64,000 bases of DNA, from assembly GCA_009746045.1 (NCBI GenBank), contig RPFO01000448.1:1474547-1538546 (forward strand), written 5' to 3'. Every line of letters begins with the position of its first letter. Position 1 is the first letter of the stretch. Under the pieces are notes generated by a model that saw only the letters and a program-made list of their open reading frames with translations, searched no databases and was not told the origin of the DNA. The stretch is from Mesostigma viride. Lineage: Eukaryota > Streptophyta > Mesostigmatophyceae > Mesostigmatales > Mesostigmataceae. This document shows positions 54,215 to 64,000 of the stretch, piece after piece. A program made the translations under genes and the position numbers.

Positions 54215-56345
54215 ACCCCTCCTCTCTCTTTCCCTTTTCCTTGGCTGTTGAGAAGGACTGGGGTGAAAACTCCAGACCGTTGGTGGCTGCCTTCAAGCAG
54301 GAAGTTTCAAGGATCAACAAGTTTTTGTGAGCTGTCTGATATGGTCACTGCTGCGACAAAGGTGAGTTATCTTGTTTTTCATGTAATTTTTTTGCTGTAG
54401 CTAGGTAAGCCGGCCATTTTGTACTCCCCTTTCTTTTGCTCTCACGATTTATTCTTGTTGTGGTTTATATGGTCCCGTTAAGTGGCATGCATTATCATTA
54501 TCCACATTAGTGTGAGAAACCATCCGCAGTGTTGTAGCTTGCATCTATAACAACAGTTTTTGCTGCCGCCGCCACTGCTATTACCAACATTAAGTCATTC
54601 TTGCTTTCTAAGCACTCTTTTTCCTCTTAGGCTGTTGGTTGGGATACCAGCCACCCTTGCACGCATAAATTCAAGCACCGGGTGCATGTGAAAACACAAC
54701 CAAGGCAAGAATGTCCCCCTCTCGCAATATCCCACCCACGCAACGCACCCAATGCAGCAAGAATGGGACCACCTTGTTGCCATGAGCTCTAGCACCGTTG
54801 CCACCCCTAGCTTTCTACTGTTCCCGTCCATCCTTATTTACACTGGCTGCTTTGCTTGCATTTCTGGCTCAGTGCCAGTTTGCACTTGCTAGCTTGCTAA
54901 GACAATAATGCAGCTTGCAAACGGCAAGGGCAAGCACCCGGGTAAGAGCAAAGGCAACCGCACGAGCAAAGGAAAGGGAAACTGGAAGAGCAAGCACAAG
55001 GCCAAGGAAAGGACAAAGGCACTTGTGCTTGCCAAAAGGGCAGGCTCAAGGGAAATGACAAGGGCAAGGGCAGGGGCAGGCACAAGGGAAGCGGATAAGG
55101 GCAAGGGCAGGCGCAAGGGAAAGAGATTAGGACAAGTCAAGCACGAGGGAACGGACAAGGGCAAGGGCAGGCACAAGGGAAAAGATGAAGACAAGGGCAG
55201 GCACTAGGGAAAGGATGAGGGCAACGGCAAACACTGGGGATCAAAGGATAGGGGCAAGGGCAGATGCTAGGGTAACAGTTAGGGCAAAGGCAGGCACAAG
55301 AGAAGAATAAGGGGCCGTGAAGTATAAGTGGAAATGCGGGTGGCGACATGGGGTTCGATCGGGCCTGCTGATGCAAATGCAGATTTCAACTGCAGTGACA
55401 AACACAAGCGTAGACATAGGCAACGACAAATTCCTTGCATGCGTGCCTTGCTCTTCACCGGCTGGCTCGTTTGCTAGTTGTCTAACAGTTTCTACCGATA
55501 AACATCACTTGCCATTGTAAGGTCTGCCTTGCTGCCGTGCTAGTGGGTAGCTGGGTGATCGTGCTTGTTCCTTGTCAAGGGAGGGATGCATGTGGAGTAG
55601 GTGGGTGGGTGTGCTTGTTCCTTGCCAAGGAAGGGATGCACAAAGGTTAGATAGGTGCACGTGCTTGTTTCTTGTCAAGGGAGGGACGCACAAAGGGTAG
55701 GTGGGGGCACATGGTTGTGCCTCGTCAAGGGCGGGATGCACGAAGGGTAGGTGGGGGCATGTGGTTGGTCCTTGTCTTTTCACCGCCCAAGCGATGGCGA
55801 TGTAGCATGCATTATACATTTATTCGTGCATTAAAAATCACTTTCCTTACAAGCGGCCTTAGCCGACTCCATCTGCCGTTGCCATTTCTCCGTATTGCAT
55901 TGTCCGGACACGGTTTTTGTGTCGCAGGTCTTCCCCCGTAAAGGCACAAGCTGCCTGCGCGCGGAATTATGTGCAGACACCTCGGTTTCCAACACGACGG
56001 CTTCCCGCACATATCGAGCTCTGGATGTACAACATCTTCCCCCGGCGCACTTGCTCCCGGATGGAGCTTCTGTGCGGTGCCGACATCCCCGGAGCTGTCC
56101 TAAGCACCGCATGGAAACAGTATTTCAAGCCACGAAGAGAAGCCACGAATTTGATATTGACTTGATATTGTCGTCAGAAGACTTGATATGCTATTTTCTG
56201 TGAAGGCGTTGGATTTTTGTGCATGACATGTAATCCTGCATTTAATAATGAAATTTTTTATGAAATAGGAACTCGTCTTGCATGAGCCTTGCTGCAAATG
56301 CCATTCATTTTTTTCCCCCGGGTAAATGGGTGTTAGGGGTTAGGT
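54215..56345. repeat. Repeat B, inverted relative of repeat A, with a ~760-bp insert
   Basis: The reverse complement matches 28490-29880 over long stretches, such as GCAGCCACCAACGGT(G/C)TGGAGT and AAAATCCAACGCCCTCACAG. Between about 54630 and 55385 it has extra sequence not in repeat A, much of it AAGGGCAAGGGCAGGCACA-type repeats (about 54905-55320). Confidence 0.85.
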
Positions 56346-56479
56346 TGACCGAAATGATGTGAAATCAAAGTGAAATTCTGATAAGTGACATGCGTACTGC
56401 AATTCAGAACGACATAGCGACATGATTGTAGTACCGGTAGTGTACGCGAGAAGCATACGACGTCTTAACCTACGGGACC

Positions 56480-56770
56480 GAGTACCGGGATCGTAAATTA
56501 CCAACTCGTAAATTACTACCTCGCAAATTACTACCTCGTACCTTACTACCTCGTAAATTACTACCTCGTACATTACTACCTCGTACATTACTACCTCGTA
56601 CATTACTACCTCGTAAATTACTACCTCGTAAATTACTACCTCGTAAATTACTACCTCGTAAATTACGACGTCGGATCTTACCTCGGATCTAACTCGTAGC
56701 TTACGAGAAAGATCCGACCTCCTATGCAAACGGTAAGAGTAAAAGCGGAGTAAATTACCACCTCGTAATT
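56480..56770. repeat. Right subterminal repeats of CACTA element 3
   Basis: About a dozen copies of ACCTCGTAAATTACT in tandem, then TTACCTCGGATC variants, directly inside the 56-bp terminal repeat. Confidence 0.95.
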
Positions 56771-56815
56771 TACGCCTCGGATGCTTTTTACCACCCTCGG
56801 ACGAAAAGTATAGTG

Positions 56816-56972
56816 GACTGGTGAGCTCACCGCCCAGAAGCCCAAGGGCTCCAAACCCAAAGCCCTAAGTGTTGAAGAATTCGTAAAAAAGGAGCTGAGC
56901 CGCTGGCTAAGCAACTCCAGCTTAAAAAAGAGGCAGAGTTTTGCCGAGGACGAGGATGATGACGTGAACTGA
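56816..56972 (+). pseudogene. CACTA element 2 second gene, 3' part
   Basis: Continuation of the frame broken at 40375. From 56818 it reads GELTAQKPKGSKPKALSVEE to EDEDDDVN and a TGA at 56970-56972. A neighbouring frame stays open to a donor-like AAG|GTAATA at about 57018 (ELKENTKALSDVTNMPK), so one base may have been lost or gained before the stop. The tail is basic, then acidic. Confidence 0.5.
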
Positions 56973-57159
56973 AGGAAAATACCAAAGCGCTAAGCGACGT
57001 GACCAACATGCCAAAGGTAATAACGCTATCTTTAGCTACAGGAGTCTGCAAGCTTCTTGGTTTTTTCTTTCATCGCAGGTCTGCTACTAACCGACTTCCC
57101 GAATGTTAACGTCCTTATTCCATGCCCCGCCCTCTGCTTGCACTAGACAACTCCTGCTG

Positions 57160-57246
57160 CCAAGCCGGCGGCCAGGCAAGCCGGAGGTCAAGCCGGAAGT
57201 AAAGCCGGAAGTAAAGCCGGAGGTCAAGCCGGAGGTCAAGCCGGAC
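57160..57246. repeat. 12-bp tandem repeat (AAGCCGGAGGTC family)
   Basis: Six to seven units of CAAGCCGGAGGT with A/G variants. One frame reads KPEV repeated until a TGA. Confidence 0.85.
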
Positions 57247-57247
57247 T

Positions 57248-58718
57248 GAGGCCAAGCCTGTGCACACAGGCGTCCGAGCAGATGAAATTCGGAGACTCAG
57301 AGCTCGGCTGGCTGCCCTTGAGGAGGAGTTAGAGCAGGAAGTGGCAGGGTACGCGCCTGCACCTGTGGAGGTATCGGATGTGAGGCCGCCGCCTCCGGTG
57401 GCCAAGAAGGTTGTACCGCCGCCCCCTCCCGTTCCCAAGCAGCCTGTCATGCCGCCCCCTCCGGTGGCCAAGAAGGTTGTACCGCCGCCCCCTCCCGTTG
57501 GCACGCAGCCTGTCATGCCGCCCCCTCCGGTGCCCAGCAACGCTGTGCAGCCGTCCCCTCCGGTGCCCAACAACACCGTGGAGCCGCCCACTACGGTGCC
57601 CAAGCTGGCCGACCTGCCAATGCCGGATGGTCTCCCGCCTGCTCGTGTGCCTGCCATCAAGCCAGATGTCTTCGAGCCCATCACGTCGCGCCCCGCCGTC
57701 AACAAGCCACCCGCCAGCAACAAGCCGGCCGCCAGCAACAAGCCGGCCGCCAGCAAGAAGCCGGCTGCAAAGCGAAAGCTTCCTAGTGGTCCCATGGACT
57801 TGGGGCTTGCGCACTATCTGAGCACCTTACTGCCAACCGCGGTGGTTCAAGAGCGACCGAGCCCTGGTGGTTTCGGAGAAGCACTGCACGGGGCCTTCGT
57901 GGCACAAAGGTACAAGTACGAGCGCGATGGGGCGCGGCCGGCTGCGTATGTTTGGGAGCCTGGCAAAGTGGTGGAGGTGAAGCCGAAGCTCAAGGCCCCT
58001 TACGGCACGCGGTTTGTGGAGCGTGATGGGGGCTCGCAAATGCTGTTTGTTGACTTTGCCACGATGCATTACGGTGACGCCGAGGGCAACGAGAATGCGT
58101 GGGTCCTTCTGGGCAACGTCACTGACGACGACCTTCGAGGCGCACGTGCGAAATTGAAGGAGAGTTGGGGGCCAGCAGAGGAGAAGGAGGAGGTGTCGGA
58201 TGAGTATGTACCGGCCAAGCGAGCGCGGGCGCCACCCAAGGAGAAGGCGTCTGCCGGTGCTCCCTCCGCGCCAGCGATCCCGCCTGCCTCTAGCTCTTCG
58301 ACCGCAACGGTGTCTGCTGGTGCTCCCTCCGCGCCAGCGATCCCGCCTGCCTCTAGCTCTCCGGCCGCAACAGCGTCTGCCGGTGCTCCCTCCGCGCCAG
58401 CGATCCCGCCTGCCTCTAGCCCTTCGCCCGCAATGGCGTCTGCCGGTGCTCCCTCCGCGCCAGCGATCCCGCCTGCCTCGATCTAGCTCTTCGACCGCAA
58501 CGGAGTCTGCCGGTGCTCCCTCCGCGCCAGCGATCCCGCCTGCCTCTAGCTCTCCGGCCGCAACGGCGTCTGCCGATGCTCCCTCCGCGCCAGATCTCAC
58601 CGAGGCGGAACTGGAGCTTGCCGCGCTCAAGGCCATGATGGCAAAAGCGCAGCGGAAAGTTGAGCTGGAGCGGCAAGCAAAGGAGTCCCAGAGTCAGACT
58701 CCTGATCCGGTAATTTAG
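57248..58718 (+). pseudogene. CACTA element 2 coiled-coil / Pro-rich protein, one 4-nt insertion
   Basis: The open frame starts without an ATG (an upstream exon is likely) with EAKPVHTGVRADEIRRLRAR, a short coiled coil (RLAALEEELEQEV). A Pro-rich region (PPPPVAKKVVPPPP) and a Lys/Pro/Ala hinge follow. Then comes a compact domain of about 130 residues (LGLAHYLSTLLPTAVVQERP, PYGTRFVERDGGSQMLFVDF, NAWVLLGNVTDDDL) that I do not recognise. Next are five to six 21-residue repeats (SAGAPSAPAIPPASSS; 63 bp each). Near 58480 an extra GATC relative to the other repeat units ends the frame at 58486. The next frame continues through the repeats into a C-terminal helix (LELAALKAMMAKAQRKVELE), ending at 58718. 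It may be part of the same gene as 40082-40375 and 56816-56972. Confidence 0.5.
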
Positions 58719-59288
58719 TGGAATGTTTTTTCTGAAGCACGTTTTAGCTATGTAGTGATGTGGTGTTGTCACACCCAATTGCCATGTGCGTATATTTTTG
58801 TTACTCATGTATGTATCACTCTCATGCTAGGTCATGCATCATACCCACAGGCATAACCCATTTCACCATGCATAGGATGTTTTGCTGGGCAACAACTATC
58901 TGCCGTGCCTGACTGCCCCCCCCCCCCCTGCCTTGCTGCCCTTGTGTCCTCTTCAATGGTGGTGCTCTGTGTGCCTGCAGGCCTCCAGAGCATGAGTGCT
59001 GGCAACTGTGTGGCTTTGTTCAGGCAAAGAAGCATCATTGATCATGATGACACCTGAAGAAGAAGTAAATTAATTGGCTGGGCTTGATGCGGCCTGTGTT
59101 ATTTCACAATGGTGTAAACGTATCGATGAGACGCCCAATGTGGGGCTAAATCCTCATTGTAAATCAAGAGAGACAACTGTTAATGGGATGTATTATTATT
59201 TGTAATAAAGAAACCATTTGGAATGATGGCCTGTTAAGCTGTTCTTAACAGTGCTTGTGTTGTAATGCTGGCAAATCTGCATTTTCCC
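58719..59288. other. 3' region of the CACTA element 2 plus-strand gene
   Basis: No gene recognised. AATAAAG is at about 59203. A run of 11 C is at 58917-58927. Confidence 0.4.
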
Positions 59289-59610
59289 CTTTTTTATCAC
59301 TGTCATTTTTACCACTTTGTGGTATTTTTTTACCACCCTCACTTTTACCACTTTGTGGCGTGTTTTTACCACCCTCGCTTTTACCACTTGGTGGTATTTT
59401 TTACCACTTTGGTGGTAAAAGGGGTGGTAAAAGGTGGTAAAATGATTTTACCACCTGCTTTTCTCCTAGCGTTTTCCACCGTTTTACCACTTTTTACCAC
59501 TTTTTACCACTTTTTACCACTTTTTACCACTTTTTACCACTTTTTACCACTTTTTACCACTTTTTACCACTTTTTACCACTTTTTACCACCCACTTTTAC
59601 CACTTTTACC
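59289..59610. repeat. Right subterminal repeats of CACTA element 2
   Basis: At least ten tandem TTTTTACCAC units (59482-59590) plus GTGGTATTTTTTACCAC variants. Confidence 0.95.
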
Positions 59611-59637
59611 ACTTTTACCACCAACGAGTTCCTAGTG

Positions 59638-61120
59638 TGGCTCAACACCACAGATAAAGCACTTCTTGACCACTTCACTGAAGCAGGACTTTATCATCAC
59701 GTGTGTTGACAAGAGTGCCAACAACTTTGCTTTTATATGCAAGAAGCACTACCTTGCTACTTTGCAACACGAGTTGGCGTCCAGCCCTACCTTTGTTCAG
59801 CGTGCACTGTCCACCGCCAGTATCACTGCTGCTCATCGGGCTTTTCTGCACACCCAAAAAATTGTTGCTCGGGCATTCCTTAAGCGGCAGCGACGCGCCA
59901 CCACCACTACGTTCCCGTATCTGTATCTCACTCTTAAGCTGCACAAAACTCCTGTTGCTTTGCTCACCGTTGCTGCATCGCATTCAGCCCCACTGATGCC
60001 TCTCTCGAAACTCATCTGCGATGCTTTGAATGCTCTTCTCCCCGAAGCCAATGCATTATGGGTGGAGGTGCTGTCGAATGCCGGGTATGAATGCGCTGGT
60101 AGTTGGATCGTCATAGACTCATGCAGCCCAAGTACGCCTACGCCTTGCCGCCCTTAGCCGTTCTAAGACAGCAGCAGAGAAGCGTATACCTATGCCCATA
60201 GCCACCTATGATTTCACCACTCTATATTAAAAAAATTAAATTAAATTATAACATGTGCCTCCGTGGGGAGGTCACTCTAAGTATACCACACTAGATTTGC
60301 ACGATTTGAAAGCTCGTTTAGATAGCCTCCTTACTCGTCTGTATGCACGTAGGCCTCACGGGCGCAACCACCTGCACGTGCGTGTTTCTCAGACCAAGCC
60401 CACGGCCGGCAACGTGGCTCTCAGGGATTGCGGCAGGTGCTATCGTGCGGGATGCTTATAATTATATTATCACGAAGGCTGACCTTGTTCATTGGATCTC
60501 TTATCTTGTTGATAACACCTTCATTTGTTTTGCGGGCAATGTATACCAACAAGCTATCGGCATCCCTATGGGCACTAACTGTGCCGGGCTCCTTGCAAAC
60601 CTCTATCTATACACTTATGAGCTTGCATTCATGGAGAATCTCATTGCCTCAAACGATGATGTTCTCATCAGGCGTCAGTTTTATCCACACATGTCGATAC
60701 ATTGATGATCGATGTCATTCCTTTCGACAACCCTGATTTCGCAACCCATTTGTACATCACCGCTGGTCTGCCTGGCATCTACCCGCAAGCGTCCCTCACA
60801 TTAAAGCTCACGTCGGAGGATACTCATTGCAATTACCTCGATCTTAACATTACCCGTAACAAGAAGGGCTGGCGTACGGCTGTCTATGATAAGCGCAAGG
60901 ATCCTAAATACCAGCAAATTCCTTTTATTCGTTACCCCGATATTCAGTCTCCTTTCCCACACAGCAAAATATGGTGTTGTTCTTTCTCAGTTACATCGTT
61001 TTTCCCGTCTTTGTTCTTATTGTGTCGATTTCATCAAGACTCTTGTTGAGCTCTTGCATCGTTTATTGGTCAAAGACTACACCGCCCGCATTGGTAGATT
61101 TAATTATAATTATAAATTAT
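59638..61120 (+). pseudogene. Penelope-like reverse transcriptase, right part, frameshifted
   Basis: Successive frames spell the RT of Penelope-like elements: DFIITCVDKSANNFAFICKK, YLYLTLKLHKTPVALL, then VYQQAIGIPMGTNCAGLLAN and LYLYTYELAFMENLI. A shifted YIDDRCHSF at about 60701 is the catalytic box. It continues with DLNITRNKKGWRTAVYDKRK and a C-terminal FNYNYKLF-stop at 61125. Frame changes near 59695, 60160-60430 (an AT-rich interruption around 60225-60260), 60700 and 60970 show it is dead. CACTA element 2 is inserted at its 5' side. Confidence 0.75.
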
Positions 61121-61179
61121 TTTAGTTCACCACCTGAAAGTGCTAAATAAAACAAACAATTTGTAAATAATTAATTCAC

Positions 61180-61420
61180 GAGTGTGCTCGTCTGTCTGTT
61201 TTCGGCCTGCCAAACAAACAAAGAAGTTGTAAATAAATATTATTTTCCTGTCACGTGTGCAGCTTTCTCGCAAACAAACAAAGAAATATTAAATCTCTGG
61301 CTGAAAAATGTGCTTTTCCTAGCCGTAAGAGCAGTGCACCCGGCTGGGTTATACAGAACAAAGTCAACAAACAAAGAATTATTAACCCATACTCCGTCAA
61401 GTGTATCCATTTGGATACAC
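61180..61420. repeat. CAAACAAACAAAGAA repeat, inverse relative of 19220-19450
   Basis: Three spaced CAAACAAAGAA boxes. CACCCGGCTGGGTTATACAGA corresponds, reversed, to TCTGGTATAGCCCAGCCGG at about 19304-19323 inside CACTA element 1. Confidence 0.6.
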
Positions 61421-63452
61421 TTGCACCCCCCGCCACGTGGCAAAATATTGCGCGAGCGCCGCGCCATCGGGTACGGATGTTAGTGGTCAGGCAACTCGGG
61501 ACAGACCCAATGTGAACGTAAATGCATAGGTTGGTGGGATAATTGCGCCATAGCCACCTAAATACCACGTTGCCAGGCTGTGCATCACGTGACTTTTGCT
61601 AACATTTTTGACCGTTGCGCGCGCGGATAGCGAGATATGGCTGTCAACGTGCCATTTGGTGGAAACTTGGGGTTCCGCAGCTTGAAATGGGTCAGATGAT
61701 GACCCCTGAACGATGATGCATTATGTTGGTTCGTCAAGAATTATCATATTCACGGAACTGTTAAAATACGCAGTGGTTATTATCTCTGTCTTGGTCGCCA
61801 CCATCAGAAGAGACGTCCCGTTTGGTATCGCCGGTTTCTTTTTGGTTTCTTGGTAGCTTCTTTCCGCCTGGGCCTTACATTGTTTTACGGAAGTCCGCTG
61901 CGCACCATCTGCTGGGAACGTCGACGCGTTAGACGTCATCTTTGCATAGATAAATCAACATGGTTATCATGACGGATGCATGGATAGAGCGGCTATGGCT
62001 GCCTGTGCCACTAGCATCAGTATCCGGGACGTATGAGCATGTCGGCCAGCGGAACCCGGCCAGGTCGTGATCGAGGCAGGTGCGGCGATTCGTTTCCGTG
62101 TTGGTTGCATGGAAACTCGTACGTTCATACATGTCTGATGGTGGATATATTAGTGGTAATTGCAACTGCCTTCCATGCCTGCTCAAGGAGGGGTATTAGC
62201 CATTATGTTGCACAGTTTGTGGCATTTCTTGGGGGATACCGTTCAGTGAGTGTCAGGTGGCTTCATATTTGTATTCCAGCATATTTGGCCGTCTATTGTG
62301 GTCAATTATATTGCATCATTGTATGGCATGGCATAGTTGGCTGTTTGCGCGCGCGTAAGCCACACACGTAAACGCGGGCATGGTATGGGTCAAATGGGCT
62401 ATCCAGGTAGTTTGACCAAAGGAAAGCACCATTGGACTATCCAACTAAATTGTCCAATGTTGGGTTTGAGGTTTCTGACCCTCCCCTCTGTAGAAGGGGG
62501 GGGGGGTATACTTTTTCTTGGCACAAAATGATCGTCTTTTGGCTCACTTTGACTGAAGGTATCATCCAAAGGACTAATTAGACTCATGATATTATTGCAT
62601 ATTATGAAAGCCCTTGAAGTGTAGATACTCCTAGCATCTTGGTTGGGGGTATTTGGAGTTGTGGTCTATGAGTTATGATTTTTGGCAATTTTAGGGGTCT
62701 GAAAGTGCCAAAAATGGCCTGACGGAGTATGGGTTAATTAAATTTCGCAGCCAGTTCAACGGTTGTTCGGTAACCAAACAAACAAACTAATAGTTAATTA
62801 ATTGGGCGGACACAGTAGCACTTTCAACCAATAAAACGCTAATGTCTAATTCCGAAGGGCCTTTTGGCTAAACTGAATTAAAACTACCAATGCGGGCGGT
62901 GTATGACCGAGACATTATGCTCCGTCAAGTCCGGTGTTTTTTGCAATTAACGTCACCCACTCACATCTGTTCGGTGCTGCCCCTTGGCACAAGCTCTACA
63001 AACAGGTCGTGGACCGGCTGGATCGCATAGTATCTCCGCACATCTGAACCCTATGATGCCAGATCTCCTTAGCGGCCGTTCCGAGCTTGGCACTGGATTC
63101 GTTGTCCACATCGTCGCGTCGCTGCAGCAACACGATGTTTTTTGGCATCCGCGGGCTTTTGGTTCCCGCCGCACATTTGAAACGGTGCTGTCCTCCGGCT
63201 TTTTGCCTTTGCACCGTGTGCAGTTCTTGGACGTTTGGAATCATGGCATGGCTAACGTGATGACTGACTAGCTAGACCTTTTCAGTGGTTTTCCATTTGC
63301 GGGTATTTCCTCGTCAGAAATGGTGGGAGAGCGATCGCAGCAATGGTGCTCACCACTAGACGGACTCCCGGCCAGTCATTAGGCTCGAAACACACGCCCT
63401 GATCAAGCATCATGTTGTTTCCGGCCCCACCGTCTATGTCATCTAGTCGCTC
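61421..63452. other. No gene recognised
   Basis: Short open frames only (the longest is 112 codons at 62033-62371). I cannot assign any. Confidence 0.4.
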
Positions 63453-63630
63453 TACACGTAATCCAGCCATAATTTCAATGCACCCGGATACACATTTCCA
63501 TCACCATTCATCTTCATCATCCTGAACGACTCGAACACGCGGACGGCAGGATAACGGCAGGCTCGAGAGTACCATGGTCCGGATTCTCCCGATTTCTGGC
63601 CTGCGCTGGTTGTCTCCTTGATATATCTCG
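63453..63630 (-). repeat. Dispersed repeat R1, longest copy
   Basis: Runs from CTACACGTAATCCAGCCATA through GATGAAGATGAATGGTGATG (reverse strand) to GGTTGTCTCCTTGATATA. It shows the full extent of the unit that is partial elsewhere. Confidence 0.8.
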
Positions 63631-63924
63631 ATAGAGTCATGCCTCTTATTTAATTTCAAGGTACCTCTTGATTAATCTCGGCCCCCGCCCTCCGACAATT
63701 TGACAATTTGACAAAAAGAGCCAGTTTACCCCGACTTGAGCTACGCTTGTCAGAATGAGCTCAAACTTTGGGGTTGTGTTCCCCCCCACTCAGTGGAATT
63801 TCGAATGTATGGATGACCCAATTCGATGTGTTGATGATTTGATTTTTTTTTTTTTGCTCAAAAAAGTACCCATTTTGCGGGGAAATTAATAGCTCAAACA
63901 ATTGTGATTATTTTGGCCGTGTGG

Positions 63925-64000
63925 ATTAATTAATTAATTAATTAGAAACATAACTCTGTTGGGAGTATCTCTAGCACATATCCCATGTGAATAGCCCAGA
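63925..64000. repeat. Start of a further copy of the 7.2-kb repeat family
   Basis: TTAATTAATTAATTAG is followed by AACATAACTCTGTTGGGAGT and TAGCACATA, as at 7676-7715. Truncated by the window end. Confidence 0.8.

Noticed and set aside
57329-58636. Minus-strand frames of 130-269 codons opposite the Pro-rich protein
   Set aside because: Antisense shadows of GC-rich repeats. The plus strand has the coiled coil and a compact domain.

Overview
The window is eukaryotic nuclear DNA, most likely from a green alga or another early-branching member of the green lineage. It has spliced genes with GT-AG introns, a GC-rich GARP-domain transcription factor of the plant LUX/PCL1 type, En/Spm (CACTA) transposons, a Penelope-like element with a GIY-YIG domain, L1-type LINEs and very long microsatellites. 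I found no rRNA, tRNA, CRISPR array or bacterial operon. The organism call is inference from gene and transposon families.

Layout. 1-2600: no confident gene. 2625-6337 (+): the one clear host gene, a three-exon GARP transcription factor. 7200-12310: tandem repeats, several broken LINE ORF1-like fragments in both orientations, and two perfect palindromes. 12723-21763: a hAT-like element (8-bp target duplication) split by a 7.4-kb CACTA element at 13790-21216. 22293-23826: decayed 5' part of a Penelope-like element with GIY-YIG. 25664-27278: a second, almost identical and uninterrupted hAT copy, which gives the empty site for the first CACTA element. 28033-33306: a further CACTA-like end, a repeat shared with 54215-56345, a G-rich array and minisatellites. 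34519-61120: a four-layer nest.

The nest. A Penelope-like reverse transcriptase is split by a 25-kb CACTA element (34609-59637). That element carries an apparently intact six-exon TNP2-like transposase on the minus strand and a broken second gene on the plus strand. The second gene is split by another CACTA element (40376-56815). This inner element has its own small multi-exon gene, a 1.15-kb CATC microsatellite and a 5.7-kb L1-type LINE (40478-46190) with a 12-bp target duplication. At the two older insertion sites of the nest, removing the inserted element and one target copy restores a coherent reading frame across the junction, which fixes the boundaries to the base.

The three complete CACTA elements all start with CACTA, end with TAGTG and have 2-bp target duplications (TC, TG, GA) instead of the 3 bp usual in plant En/Spm. 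Each has its own terminal sequence and its own array of short subterminal repeats. The outer 25-kb element is the only one with a recognisable transposase. It may supply the activity for its own family, but the different termini argue against it mobilising the others.
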